A DNA stretch of 64,000 nucleotides from Tagetes erecta (lineage: Eukaryota; Streptophyta; Magnoliopsida; Asterales; Asteraceae): assembly GCA_030867185.1 (NCBI GenBank), contig CM061487.1:19617000-19680999 (forward strand), given 5' to 3'. Positions 52,178-63,683 of this stretch are shown here, piece after piece. Numbering within the stretch: position 1 is the stretch's first letter; each line of letters starts with the position of its first letter. A program made the position numbers and the translations under genes. The notes under the pieces were generated by a model. It did no database searches and was not told the origin of the DNA. It saw only the letters and a program-made list of their open reading frames with translations.

Positions 52178-52310
52178 TATAAATACCATGTTCACAACTC
52201 TTAACATCATTTTTCACCAAAAACCATCACACAATCATCACCATTTACTCAAATCCTCTCATATCTGTTTCAATCTTGAGTTTTATATCAAGTGTCTAAG
52301 ATTGAAAAAG
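52178..52310 (+). promoter_or_regulatory. Candidate internal promoter and leader exon for the third ORF (A)
   Basis: A perfect TATAAATA at 52178-52185 is followed about 30 bases later by a start-like TCATTTTTCACC. The leader ends at GAAAAAG/GTATTT (52310/52311). The following intron-like stretch ends at GATTTCAG right before the ATG at 52909. Confidence 0.55.
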
Positions 52311-52908
52311 GTATTTACACCATGATCGATCATCATCGTCATCACTAAACATCATTTTGTCTGATTAATTCAAAGTTTGATGATGAACAGTAAAAATCAA
52401 CTGAATCGACACTTTGATTTTGTGCCTAAAAACTGAAATCAAATGGGTAAATAGGTTAATCTAACTGTTAATCACCAAGAATCATCTGTTGAATCATCTT
52501 ACATCACCTAATATGAACAAAATCATGGACCAAGTTTGAAAAATTCGAAACCGCCATTGTTAACCATGAACATCAAAGAATGTTATTGTGTATTAAATGT
52601 CATTAACCTTGATTCAGAGGTTAATTCGATACTAAAACATGACTTTGATCCATCAACACAGAATCATTCATGAACAAAATTTTGATATAAGTGTTTAAGT
52701 CTGACAAGTTAAAATATGATCTAACAGTTGACTATGTCATTTATGTACAAGGGTTTTAAACAAAATGATTATATCAAATTGCTTTTAATCAATGTATTAA
52801 ATGTACTAAGTATAATTGTTACATTATGTCACTACACTTAATTACTTGTTGCATAAATTTTGATTACTTGTCATTTCTGATTTCTAACACATAGGTATCT
52901 GATTTCAG
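52311..52908 (+). promoter_or_regulatory. Candidate 5'-UTR intron of the third ORF (A), 598 bp
   Basis: Donor AAG/GTATTT and acceptor TGATTTCAG/ATG. Its length is within 2 bases of the equivalent in element C. An alternative acceptor AACACATAG lies 14 bases upstream of the one used here. Confidence 0.55.
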
Positions 52909-55422
52909 ATGAATTCTCTCAAGTATGAGCCTAAGCATAATATTGTGGCTATGCTGGATGAGTCTATTCCTGAAGCCAATGGATATCAGGAAATGATCCT
53001 CTTTCTTCGCAGAACTAAATATGTTTATGCCATGTGCGCAAAGCCTATTGTGTACATGAGGTTGATAAAGAATTTCTGGAAGTCAGTTGAGGTAGTTACC
53101 AATGAAGAAGGAGTGTTTATGGTTCGTGGTCATATTACCAGACAGTTACAAGTGACTGTGTCTGAAGAATCTATACGTGATGCTCTATTATTGGATGAAT
53201 ATGAGATTGAAGCTTTAGATGAGTACACGACTGCTGAATGTCAACAATGCTTTGTGAATATGGGACATCCCCTTATATTTCCAAAACATCAGTTCATAAG
53301 AGTGAGGTTGAGCAAACAATGGAAACTACTGTGATATGTTATCCAACATTGCTTATCAAGACAGAGTGCTGGGTTTGATACTTTTCCGTCTGATATTGCT
53401 TCACCAATTGTCGCTATAGCCATGAATAGAAGATTCAATATGGCTAAATGGATAATGAAGGGCTTCATTTTCAATTTGGTAAAGGGTAAAAGGTTCAAAT
53501 TTCTCATGTATCCGAGATTTTTGCAACTAATTATCAACGAAGCCTATCCATGGATCAAAGAGAATGGGATAAATGGAGGAGTATTTGAAACTGATGTCAT
53601 GAATGCTTCATCTTACAGAAAGATGAGCATGGGAAATGTAGAAGAAGTTGCTCTATTTGACTATATGCGAGATATAGCGAATAACAAAGAAGACATTAGT
53701 ATTGAGTATCATCATATTTCCCAAGGTGAATTTTTTGATCCATTGGAGATTGTAGGTGAGATTCCTGATTTATTGGAAGATGCTAATACTAATGATGATG
53801 AAAATCAGGATGATGAGACTGAGGAAAATGATAGTTCTGATGATGAAAGTTCAAGTGAAAATTCTGATAATGATAGTGGGAATGGTGGTGATGAGATAGG
53901 AAATGAACCAGATACGAACGAAGAAGAAGTTATGATTGAGAATATTTCTGCTGATTGAGAATATTTCTGATTGAGAATAAGTCTGAGGCACAGTCAGATG
54001 ATGAAGCTGAAGTTGAGTTATCTGTCATTAAACCAGTTGAAGTCTCTACTGCATTGATTCCTGCTGCAGCTCAAAAGTCTGAACAACCCAAGGAGTCTTC
54101 ACCAAAGGTTGGTCAAGATGTGGATATAGACTTCAATGAAGAGGAGAATGAAGTAATACATTTGAAAAGGATGATTGCAAAGCTGCTCGATGAGAATGAG
54201 AAGCTTAAGGATTCAAATGAAAGGAAGAAGAAAAAACTTACAGAGTACTGGGAAACTCATGTGAGAAACTCCGAAGTCTTTAACAAATTAGATGCTGAAA
54301 ATGAGAAGCTCAAGGAGGATCATGAAGAGCTTCAAGCAGAATGCAACACTCTCAAAGCTAAGAAAGAAGTGTTAGAAAAGTGGCTAGTAGAGAAAGAAAC
54401 TGAATCTTCCGAATCCGATAAGGATTTTTGTGAAGAAGAGGACGTTGGAGTGTCTGAAACTCCAAGGGACACTACAGTTCACTATACTCGATCAAGAAGA
54501 TCAACTGGAGTGACTGAACAAACTGAAGTATCCGTCCCTATTTCTGATGATGCTCCTGTTATTGTTATATCTGACAAAGCGGAGGGAAAACGTAAGTTAG
54601 ATGAGGTGCCAGAAATCACTGAAGTAGATGCTATGAAAAAGAAGGCACGAACCGAGGAGATTGCTCAGGATGAGCCGGTTCAGACTAAAACAGTCAAGGA
54701 GATTGAAACAGTCGATATTTCTACTGAAGCTGGTCCGTCTGTGATTGAGCATGAAGTTTCCTTAGTTGAGGATATTCCTACAGATCTTGATGCAAGATTT
54801 GCATATCTCGAGCAATTGAAGCATAATTCCGTTTATTTGAATGGACTAACGTTAGTCAAATAAACGAAGAATATGAAAAATGCATAACTACTCAAGAATG
54901 TGTGGAAGGAGATGTAAAGGAATTTGTGGTAGAACCGGGCGCGTGGATACCCTTAGAAGAAAGTCTAAATATTGATGATCTTCCACCTGAAGAACTCTAT
55001 CATCAAAATCCGGAGGATATGACTACCAATGATATGAGGTCGTGGTTGCAGTCAAGAAATTATCCGTACAAAAGCTTAAAGAGGTTGAAGTCACAATCGC
55101 TGACAAAACTTGTTAAAAGCTTTCAAGCTTCGGAGAAGATGCAAAACCGAATGCTTTTTCTTGACTACAACAATCCACAAGAAGAAGAAGATGTACATAG
55201 AATAATTCTCGGATGAATATTTTGACAAAGTGACGGATCCAGGATTAAAGGTTTTTGATGGTTCTCAGAAAACCAAGCTGATACTCAAATTCTTTTATCA
55301 CGAGGAAACTTATGAGTTGAAGCTAGTTCGTGACTTGGATGACTGGGATCGTGACATGATTACTATCTTTTGTACTTTCGAGCTGAAATTGATACATCCA
55401 TCGTACAGTGATCATCTTCGAA
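52909..55422 (+). pseudogene. Third ORF of element A, broken and truncated
   Basis: It begins MNSLKYEPKHNIVAMLDESI, roughly 60% identical by eye to the N-terminal domain of the C protein. A stop at about 53332 and frame changes near 53955 and 54863 break it. The order of parts is the same as in C: globular N-domain (KGKRFKFLMYPRFLQLI), acidic stretch (NDDENQDDETEENDSSDDES), coiled coil (KLKEDHEELQAECNTLKAKK), KAEGKRKLDEV basic cluster, and DARFAYLEQLKHNSVYLNGL. About 170 residues between NPQ and the FSDEYFDK-like segment are deleted near 55190. Element F's LTR cuts the ORF at 55422. Confidence 0.9.
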
Positions 55423-56596
55423 TGTAACATTTGCCTAGAACCAAATCTGACCCTTTCAAATTATCCATGGTCTTTCCGTTATCAATGAAAAGAATGAAAT
55501 TAATATACATGGATTATTACTTAAATTTAGCATTTCTTGTAATGACTAATACAAATTTATTTCCTAAGTGAATTTATAAAGTCAAGGTAAGTTAATAGAA
55601 AAAGAAAAAAAAATGAAGTTTATTATAAAGATTGTTTCGAATACATAAACGTTAACCTTATAAACTTTATAAAAGTTAATTAAGTTTACTAGACTAAACT
55701 AGATGGTTAAGTTAAATCAGGCTAAAAATGTAAGCTTTGAAACTGCTATTAAAGATTTTACTAATTAAATGAAACAATACAAATCATGAGGGACCAAATT
55801 TGCAATTTCAGCTTAAAACAAACCCAACTCAAATGTTTCCAGCCCGTTTTTCCGGTGAAGAGTTTCGGTGAGGTCCGACGACTCCGGCAGTGACCCAAAT
55901 CATCAAATCCGTATCAATTGAACCCGATTTAACCCTCCTTATCCATATATCTACTGGATTAATCTGTCCAGTTTTATCCCGTTAAGATCAATTGCATCCA
56001 AACCCATTAAATCCGCAAATGAAGAGCTTGAATCCCCTTAATCTCAGGTAATAATCCAATTAACCTAACTTAAATCAATCCTTAACTCATTTCAGACAAG
56101 TCTATCAAGTTAAATTATCAACAAGTTATACAAATCAGTTGAATTTTGTTCTTTTATCCCGAAACCCACTCGAACTCGTCGACAATCATTTACTCACATT
56201 CAATTTGATATAAATCATTCGAAACATTCCTTCGACGTTGCTTCATCATTTTGAAACACCAATTTCAGTTTTAACAAACACACATAAACATATCGATCCC
56301 TAGTTTTTCTTCTTTCTGCTTCGTAGTTGACGACATCATCTGGGTACTGTTATCATCAATTAGCAGAGGGATTTTAATCTTTATTCATCAACGAGTGTTT
56401 CTGTATCATTAATTTCATTAACATCAATTGCTTCCACATCAGTTGATTTCTTGCGGCTATGTTTTCTGTTTCATCTCAATCTGCATCATCTTAACATCAA
56501 AACAGGTAACCAAATACGTTTTCTTACTCGTTATCACATGCTGATTATTGTGGTGATATTGATTTCAAATACGGATTTGATTCTCGTGATCAATTT

Positions 56597-56710
56597 GCGT
56601 AATTAGGGTTTAGGGTTTATTTAAGATTTGGGTTTAAGGAAACTAATACTTTAAAAACGTTTGTTTCAAATTAAAAACGTAATTAGGGTTTAGGGTTTAT
56701 TTAAGATTTG
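56597..56710. repeat. Short direct duplication with telomere-like words
   Basis: CGTAATTAGGGTTTAGGGTT and the following TATTTAAGATTTG occur twice, with AATTAGGG starting at 56601 and 56681 (80-bp period). Confidence 0.85.
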
Positions 56711-56825
56711 TGTACAAACGAGTATTAAACCTAGTTTCTTAATATTATTTAAGTATTTAAGTAGGCTAGTTATGTGGCCTAAAAAAACGTGGCCTAAGGT
56801 AAAAGCGTATTTTGCTAAGTAAACA

Positions 56826-56890
56826 AGTCGCCCTTGCGTAGCTGCATGTATGAGCTAGAGGTCCAGGGTTCGATCCCTGGACTTGTGGGA
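56826..56890 (+). other. tRNA-like module inside LTR F
   Basis: An A-box-like TAGCTGCATG at 56839-56848 and a B-box GGTTCGATCC at 56867-56876 in a perfect 7-bp stem (GTCCAGG/CCTGGAC). The stem-loop matches the one in LTR E almost exactly. The offset is about 1.4 kb from the LTR start. No good acceptor stem is seen. Confidence 0.6.
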
Positions 56891-58218
56891 TCGTTATTTT
56901 ATTGTTTGTTTTGTTTTAATTAAACTCATTAATTACTAGCAATTCTTTAATTAACATTAACACCTTTTAAGTAACATTAAATCTTTAATTTATGATATAC
57001 TTTATACGAGAATAGATACATATCATCTATATCTATATATATAATAATATAACATAATTTAAAGTGATTTTAAGGCATAAACGTAGTTAATTCTTGAGCA
57101 ACTACGTGGCTGATTTTGGAGGAAGAACGTGGCTCACTTCTTCACCCTTCACCCTTTCAAAAACCGTTTTTCTCATCCCAAACTCTTCATTTCTTACTCT
57201 CTCTCCTCTGTTCCCTCTCTTCTTCACCTACAACACCTGACGCCGTTTACTCTCCATCAGCCATCATCATCGTCGCTTTTTCTTCTCCATCGACGTCTTC
57301 GTCGCCGTTTGTCTGCTCCGACCCATTTACTTTGTCGCCATCATCAACTAAACCCATTCAGTTTTTTCTTTCTCTCACAACATTCCCCTCAGACCTTCTC
57401 TGGTTTACAAGATTTTGCTTCCAAAAACACGAAATCATGACCATTGTACGAAAGATTCAAGTTAGTTTCAAGACAGGTTATCATTTTTTATCCCTTTTTT
57501 CTATTTCAGATCTCATATCTTCTGTTACAATTTTCAAGCCCTGGTTTTTTTTGTCTTTTAGTATTTTAGTTAGCCGTGCTGTGCTCTTCTTCATCAAGGT
57601 ACCTTTCCTCTATTTTTTTATTATTTTTATGCTGTTGTTCTTCTTCATCAAGTAGATTATCATCAGTTTGATACAAATTGTATATTACTGCTGATTATTT
57701 GAGTTTGATTCGAAGATGTAAGTAGCCATGCTTTGTTTTGCACATTCTAATGAGACTATGTTTGTGTCTAAGATGTTTATGATGAGTTTGAAATCAAAGT
57801 GCAAAAAGTACCATAGGGGTGAAGTGTTGATTCGGAGTTATCACAATAATCCATTGTTGTCTACTTTGCATGTTAAAAACTAAACAGATTATTTCGAACC
57901 AGAAAATTATGTTCTCTACATGATCTATGTCATGAAGTTATTTGCATATCATAATGTGACTTTTTCATTAATTATCGTTAGGTAATGAAAGTAAAATAGA
58001 TTCCTTTGTTTGAAATGCTTTTATTGCAATGGATGCAAAATGTGGTAGAACAAGACTAATATTCTCAAACAATTTCAATTTCATATTGGTTTCAAATCTT
58101 AAGTTCAGGCACATGGGATTTTGTTGGTTTTGTGATCATTTCCTATGCTTATTTTTTTCATAGCGTCAAAGTCAATTTTTTTCTAATTTAAAGACTTTGC
58201 ACCAAAGAGGTATCAAAC

Positions 58219-60430
58219 TCTTTTTTTTCTACAGCAAATATTTTATTTTAAGAAACCGCTAGCAAGACGCTAGGGCCTCAAGCCATTACAACCAGACAAA
58301 CAGGAAAACTACACCCGCAAATAAGTAGCAACTACAATGGAAACCTATTAAAGGAGAAATTACACCAAGAATGTCAAGCTAGGTCACCTAATTTAGCTCT
58401 ATTTTTCATCCAAGAATAAGTGTAAAATTTGATGAGGTCCACCACCTTGTCCGCCTCAATCTTTTTAGACTTGAAAATGAACTCATTACGCGTCGTCCAA
58501 ATAAACCAAAATGTTGCTAAAAAAATCGAGTATAGGCCATTTTTTAGCTCCTTTGGTTCGTGAAGCTGAAATAAATCTGTAAGAAAAGAGTTAATAGATT
58601 TATCCAACGTGAATTTATGCCGACACCAATTAAAAAATTTACTCCAAACTAGATCAGCGAATGGGCATTCCCGGAGGACGTGGACCGGGGTTTCATTGTT
58701 ACTAAAACATATCGAGCATTCCGGAGACGGAAGACTAACTCCTCTCCTAATCAAGGACTGCTTCGAGGCGAACCTTTCAAGAGTCGCCCTCCAACCGAAG
58801 CTCCTTACTTTAAGCGGAACACAATATAACCAAAAAAACGGGGAAAGATCAACAGGAGCTCGTTTTGATTCGAGCATACATATCAATGACTTAACTGAGA
58901 ACATACCCATATCATCTAACACCCATTTCTACACATCCGCTCCCCCTCTTGCTGAGTGCCCGTCAAGCATGACACTAAGCTGATGTAACTGCGATGCAAT
59001 GAGCCCTTCCGTTGGTTGTTTGTACCATTTCCACAACCGTAGGCTACCATTTTCCACTATTCTCTCCATAATCAAACTTCTTTTTTCTTTCTCGTTCTTG
59101 AACAATTCAGGAAACATGTCTTTTAAAGGGGCATAACCCAACCACTTATCTATCCAAAATCTAGTACTATACCCATTACCAACAGTAACCAATAGAAGGT
59201 TTTCAAGATTGACATTTTCTTGTAAAAGCTCCTTATCTATAGCCTTAACATCCCTCCATGCACTAAGTACTTGTTTGTTGACCAAGATATCCGTATATTT
59301 TCTCGGTTGAAAATGAATTGCTTTAATGAACTTTGACCAAAGGGCGAGTGGTTCCGTTTTAAATCTCCATCTTCACTTTGCAAGTAGCGCTAGATTAGTA
59401 TCTCTAATGCTACCCACACCACACCCCCAATCGATTTAGCTGCCATGACATGGTTCCATTTCACCCACGCTATACCTTTGCCATTATCGCCACTGCTCCA
59501 CAAAAAATTCCGTCTAATGGCCTCCCTATTATTAATCACCTGCATAGGGGCTTTAAACATGGATAAATAATATGTTGGTAAGTTCCCCAAAATTGATTTT
59601 GCTAACGTGAGCCTCCCCCCAAAAGATAACGTCCTTTCTTTCCACTTCGAGAGTCTTTGTTTAAACTTATCTAAAACCGGTTTCCAATTACAACATCTGT
59701 TCATATTTGCACAGATTGGGACACCTAGGTGAACAAAAGGGAACGAACCCCTTTGACATTGAAACACATTTGCACCCAAGTTTAATTCAATTATGTCTAA
59801 ACCAACCCCATACAAATGACTTTTGCAAAAGTTCACTTTTAATCCTGAAGCTAACTCGAAGCATCATAGAATTCAGACCATATTTATAGCGTTAGATAAC
59901 GACCACTCGCTCATGAGAAGAGCATCATCAGCGTACAACACATGAGAAATTTCCGGACCGTTGTGAGGAAGACGAATACCTTGAATGAGACCTTCTCTAA
60001 CAGCTGATTTCAAAGCAATATTTAGCGCCTCCATAACCAAAATAAATAGAAAAGGTGATATCGGGTCACCTTGTCTAAGTCCTCTAGAAGGAGAGAATTC
60101 ATGAGTAGGGGACCCGTTGATGAGAACCGAGGATCGAGCAGTAGCCAAGCAATTATTAATCCACATTCTCCAGGTTGGATGAAACCCCATTTGTTCCATG
60201 ATTGAATCTAAAATTCTCCAACTGACCATATCATAGGCTTTTTCAAAGTCAACCTTAAAAAACATTGCCTTTCTATTATTGGCTTTCATCTAAGCTATCG
60301 TTTCGTTGACAATTATAGGCCCGTCCAAGATGTATCTCCCAGAGATAAACGCTGTTTGTTCTTCTCCTATCAGCTGGTTTATCACCCCTTTCAATCGGTT
60401 GGATAGAATTTGTATCAAACTCTATCCAAG
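58219..60430 (-). mobile_element. 5'-truncated L1-type LINE (minus), decayed
   Basis: The 3' tail appears as the T run at about 58219-58228. The 5' end is at about 60425-60430, inside reverse transcriptase (ILSNRLKGVINQLIGEEQ-like). The start of the plus-strand LINE lies only ~25-30 bases further, giving a head-to-head pair. Confidence 0.8.
58374..60425 (-). pseudogene. LINE ORF2: reverse transcriptase and zf-RVT, multiply broken
   Basis: In order on the minus strand: AFISGRYILDGPIIVNETI, a stop, KAMFFKVDFEKAYDMVSWRI, SRGLRQGDPISPFLFILVME and VLYADDALLMSEWS (catalytic YADD present) at 60289-59873. Then the thumb (FPFVHLGVPI, GGRLTLAKSILGNLPTYYLS) at 59836-59390, VTVGNGYSTRFWIDKWLG at 59285-58929, and the zf-RVT tail (VPLKVRSFGWRATLERFASK, HVLRECPFADLVWSKFFNWC, ATFWFIWTTRNEFIF) at 58922-58374. 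Stops and frameshifts separate the pieces. The ORF would have driven target-primed reverse transcription. Confidence 0.9.
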
Positions 60431-60458
60431 AGACTTCACACATTCTTCACTAAAGCAA

Positions 60459-60605
60459 GATTGACAGGATTTTTGTAAATATAGAGTTTGTTAACTTCTG
60501 GCCGGATGCTTCGGTTAACTTCTGGCCGGATGCTCTGCAAGAAAGATTGACAGGATTTTTGTAAATGTAGAGTTTGTTAACTTCTGGTCGGATGCTTCGG
60601 TTACG
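60459..60605 (+). repeat. Tandem duplication at the truncated LINE 5' end
   Basis: GATTGACAGGATTTTTGTAA starts at 60459 and again at 60545 (86-bp period). Inside the first unit TTAACTTCTGGCCGGATGCT is itself doubled at 60491 and 60515 (24-bp period). The segment encodes the endonuclease end (IDRIFVN, EFVNFW.DASV). Confidence 0.9.
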
Positions 60606-63576
60606 GCGCTTCCCCGGAGAAGCTCGGATCACAGGCCCCTTCTTTTGAATTGTAAGGCATTCGATTATGGTCCTACCCCATTTAAATGCTTTGACTCATG
60701 GATTGAAAAACCGGGGTTTGTAGAGTTAGTGAAAAAGGCTTACATAGAAGCGGAGGTATCGGGTCCCCCAGATAGGGCTTTAATGTGCAAGTTGAAAGCT
60801 GCTAAAAAGGCCATTAAAGTTTGGCGCCAAAGGTTAAAAAATGAAGAGATGGAGTCATCGGTAAAGCTGGGGAACAAAATTGATGAGATTGATTGAATTG
60901 CAGAAACTCGGTCTTTATCGGAGTCTGAAAAACAAGAAAGAATAAAGTGTTATAAAGATATGTTAGTGCTTGAAGAAGCTAGGATTATGGACCTAAAGCA
61001 AAAGGCGATCGAGGGTTAAGTGGATCAAAGATGGTGACGAAAATTCCAGATTTTTTCATCGGGTGATCAAGACAAACATTAGTAGCTCCAAAATTCATGG
61101 GATCTTGATTAATTGTGTTTGGGTTTCGGAACCGAATTTGGTAAAAAATCATTTTTGTGTTCGGTTCTTGGAAACGACCTCGGATAGGCCTTCTTTATTC
61201 AATATTGGGTTTAAGCAGGTGCCTCCTCACTTGGTTAATGGTCTAACTTCTGAGTTTTCTATGGTTGAAATTAAAAACGCGGTTTGGGACTGTGGGGGTG
61301 ATAAGGCGCCGGGTCCAGATGGGTTTAATTTTAACTTTATAAAATGATTTTGGGATTTGATGGCGTCAGATTTATTGGCTGTTTTCCAGTATTATTACGA
61401 GGGAGGGGAGATTAGCATTGGGTGCAACGCCTCGTTCATAGCATTGATTCCAAAGGTGGTAGATCCGAACTTGTTTGGGGATTATAGATCGATTAGTTTG
61501 ATTGGATTTTTATACAAGATATTCTCAAAAACTTTTGCTAATCGTCTAAAAATTGTTATTCCGGATGTGGTTGGTTTGGAGCAATCAGCTTTTATAGCTA
61601 ATAGATATATTTTGGAAGGACCGTTGATGGTAAATGAAATTTATGCATGGGCGAAGAAGAAGAAAGAGAAGGTTATGATGTTTAAAGTAGATTTTGAAAA
61701 GGCATACGACATGGTTAATTGTGATTTCCTAGAAGATGCTATGTGTCAAATGGGCTTTCCGGGTTTATGGAGAAGATGGATAAGGAGTTGTGTTTCCTCG
61801 GCTAGAGCGTTAATTCTAGTCAATGGGTCTCCCACTGGTGAATTTCAAGCTACAAGGGGCTTGAGGCAAGGTGACCTGGTATCTCCTTTCTTGTTCACTT
61901 TAGTTATGGAGGCTCTTAGTGTTTCGGTTCGCTCGGCGTGTTGTAATGATTTATATATTGGGATCAATTTACCGAACGGGGGCCCGACTCTCTCCCATTG
62001 CCTTTACGCGGATGATGCGTTGTTTATGGGGTCATGGTCTATGGAAAATGCGAGGAACCTTTCGAGAATCCTCAAATGTTTTCATCTGGCGTCGGGTCTT
62101 AGAATTAACTTCTATAAGAGTATGTTGTTTGGAATTGGTACTACGGAGGCAGAGGAAGATTTAGTGGTTAATATTCTCAAATGCAAGAAAGGTAAAACTC
62201 CGTTCAAGCATCTTGGGATCCCTGTTGGTGACAAGTTAAATAGAGCCTCTAGTTGAGAGTTCATTGTGGAAAAGTTTAAAAGCAAACTATCAAGTTGGAA
62301 GCGAGAGCCTTGTCCTTTGGAGGAAGATTAACGTTGGTAAAAAAGCGTCTTGGGGAGTCTTCCAACATATTTTATGTCTTTATTTAAAATGCCTAGTATT
62401 GTGGTTAAGAAGTTGGAGGCCATTAGAAGAGGTTTTTGTGGGGTGGTAAGTGTGATAAAAAAGCGATATCGTGGGTGAGGTGGGATCATATTGTGGCTCC
62501 ACGGAAGGCGGGTGGTCTTGGAGTGGGTAGCATAAAGGATCTAAATATTGCCCTTTTGATTAAATGGAAATGGGGATTTAAATGTTGTAAAAGCTATTCA
62601 TCATCAACAAAGGAAACCAAAACAATATCCTTGTAACAAATTGATATCAGGCCCGTGGAAGGAAATTGTTTGTGTGGAGGATGATTTGAGTAAAGAAAAC
62701 ATTGATTTAAATAAATTTATGAAATCAATTGTTGCCACAGGTTCTAGGACTTTATTTTGGTGGGATTGGTGGATTGGGGAAGGTCCGCTTAAGGATACTT
62801 TCCCTGATTTTTTCATTTTGGAGAAGAATAAACAAAGTAGTGTTAGTGACAAGAGACGGGTTGGAGTGGCGAACCAAGATTGGGTTTGGAAGCTTGCTAG
62901 GAATCCTTCTAGCAGTATCGAGAGGCAGCAGCTTGAGCAATGTAATGGGCTGCTTAGGGGGTTCCAGCCGTGTAACAATGCGGATTCTTGGAAGTGGTTA
63001 GGCGACGATTCGATGATGTTCTCAGTTAGAAGCCTAAGGCAAATTATCGAGTCAAATCGGGTACCCGTTGATTTGAATCCGGTAAAGTGGTTAAATATGG
63101 TGCCTTTGAAGGTGAGGTATTTTATTTGGAAGACGAGATTGTATAAAATCCCGTGCAAAACGGCGCTAGTCAGACGTGGAGTTCCCTTGAATACCGAAGA
63201 TTGTTCCTTGTGCTTTAATGAACCTGAAATGGTCGATCATTTGCTGTTGTGATGTCACTATGCGGCTAAAGTGTGAGAGAAGATTTGTGCGTGGTGTGGA
63301 TGACATGATGACAGGGGGGTTTCAATTAGAGATTGGATTAATAAATCGAGCTTGATGCAGGGTACAGAGAAAAACAAAGACAAGGCTGTTGTAGTTATCA
63401 TGGAAACAGTATGGCATGTGTGGCTCGCTCGAAATGATCTTATATTTCATTTGAAACCTTTGTCGGTGGATGGAGTGGTAGAGAAGATTATGGTTAACAC
63501 TTTCCTTTGGCTCATGTATCGTAGTAGTGTGGCTGATATTATGTCGCATAATTGGTGTATTAATCCTTGGTTGTAG
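60545..63576 (+). pseudogene. LINE ORF2: endonuclease end, reverse transcriptase, zf-RVT, multiply broken
   Basis: It reads IDRIFVNVEFVNFW, ALPRRSSDHRPLLLNCK (endonuclease end), PFKCFDSWIEKPGFVELVKK, then reverse transcriptase: KAPGPDGFNFNFIK, NASFIALIPKVVDPN, DYRSISLIGFLYKIFSKTFA, AFIANRYILEGPL, MFKVDFEKAYDMV, RGLRQGDLVSPFLFTLVMEA and CLYADDALFMGSWSM. The thumb follows (TPFKHLGIPVGDKLN), then GPWKEIV, SRTLFWWDWWIGEGPLKDTF and the zf-RVT tail (VPLKVRYFIWKTRLYKI, CSLCFNEPEMVDHLLL, TVWHVWLARNDLIFHL), ending near 63576. Stops occur at about 60894, 61016, 61345, 62254 and 63250. YADD is present, but the copy is dead. Confidence 0.92.
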
Positions 63577-63683
63577 GGGTTCGTTTGTTGTTTGTATGCT
63601 TGTTGCAGGCTTAGCTTCTTGCTACTGCTTGTGTTTTGTTTCTAACAAAATTGCCGTTAAAAAAACTAAAAATAAAAAAAAAT

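Larger units (their letters stand above)
55423..58218 (+). mobile_element. Gypsy-type LTR (F), right end not mapped
   Basis: It starts TGTAACATTTGCC directly in the third ORF of A, the same start as LTR E. It holds TTTGCAATTTCAGC-type LTR sequence, a tRNA-like module at 56826-56890 and an 80-bp-period duplication. The 57116-57655 frame starts at TTG and is Ser/Phe/Pro-rich because of pyrimidine-rich DNA, so I do not call it a gene. No primer site or CA end was found, so F may be a fragment or the region beyond about 57.1 kb may be something else. Confidence 0.6.
60459..63683 (+). mobile_element. 5'-truncated L1-type LINE (plus), decayed
   Basis: It begins inside the end of the endonuclease domain and runs to an A-rich tail (about 63658-63683). 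It is a different subfamily from its minus-strand neighbour, judging by the protein sequence (for example KMPSIVVKK-like versus KAPMQVINN). Confidence 0.8.

Noticed and set aside
56826..56890. Genuine tRNA gene
   Set aside because: The B-box hairpin is excellent, but I cannot form an acceptor stem or a proper anticodon arm, and it lies inside an LTR with counterparts in other LTRs. I kept it as a tRNA-like module.
57116..57655. 179-codon open frame with hydrophobic Ser/Phe-rich protein
   Set aside because: It begins at TTG and reflects a pyrimidine-rich stretch (CTTCTTCACC, TCTCTCC). It has no conserved motif, and an overlapping second frame looks equally protein-like.
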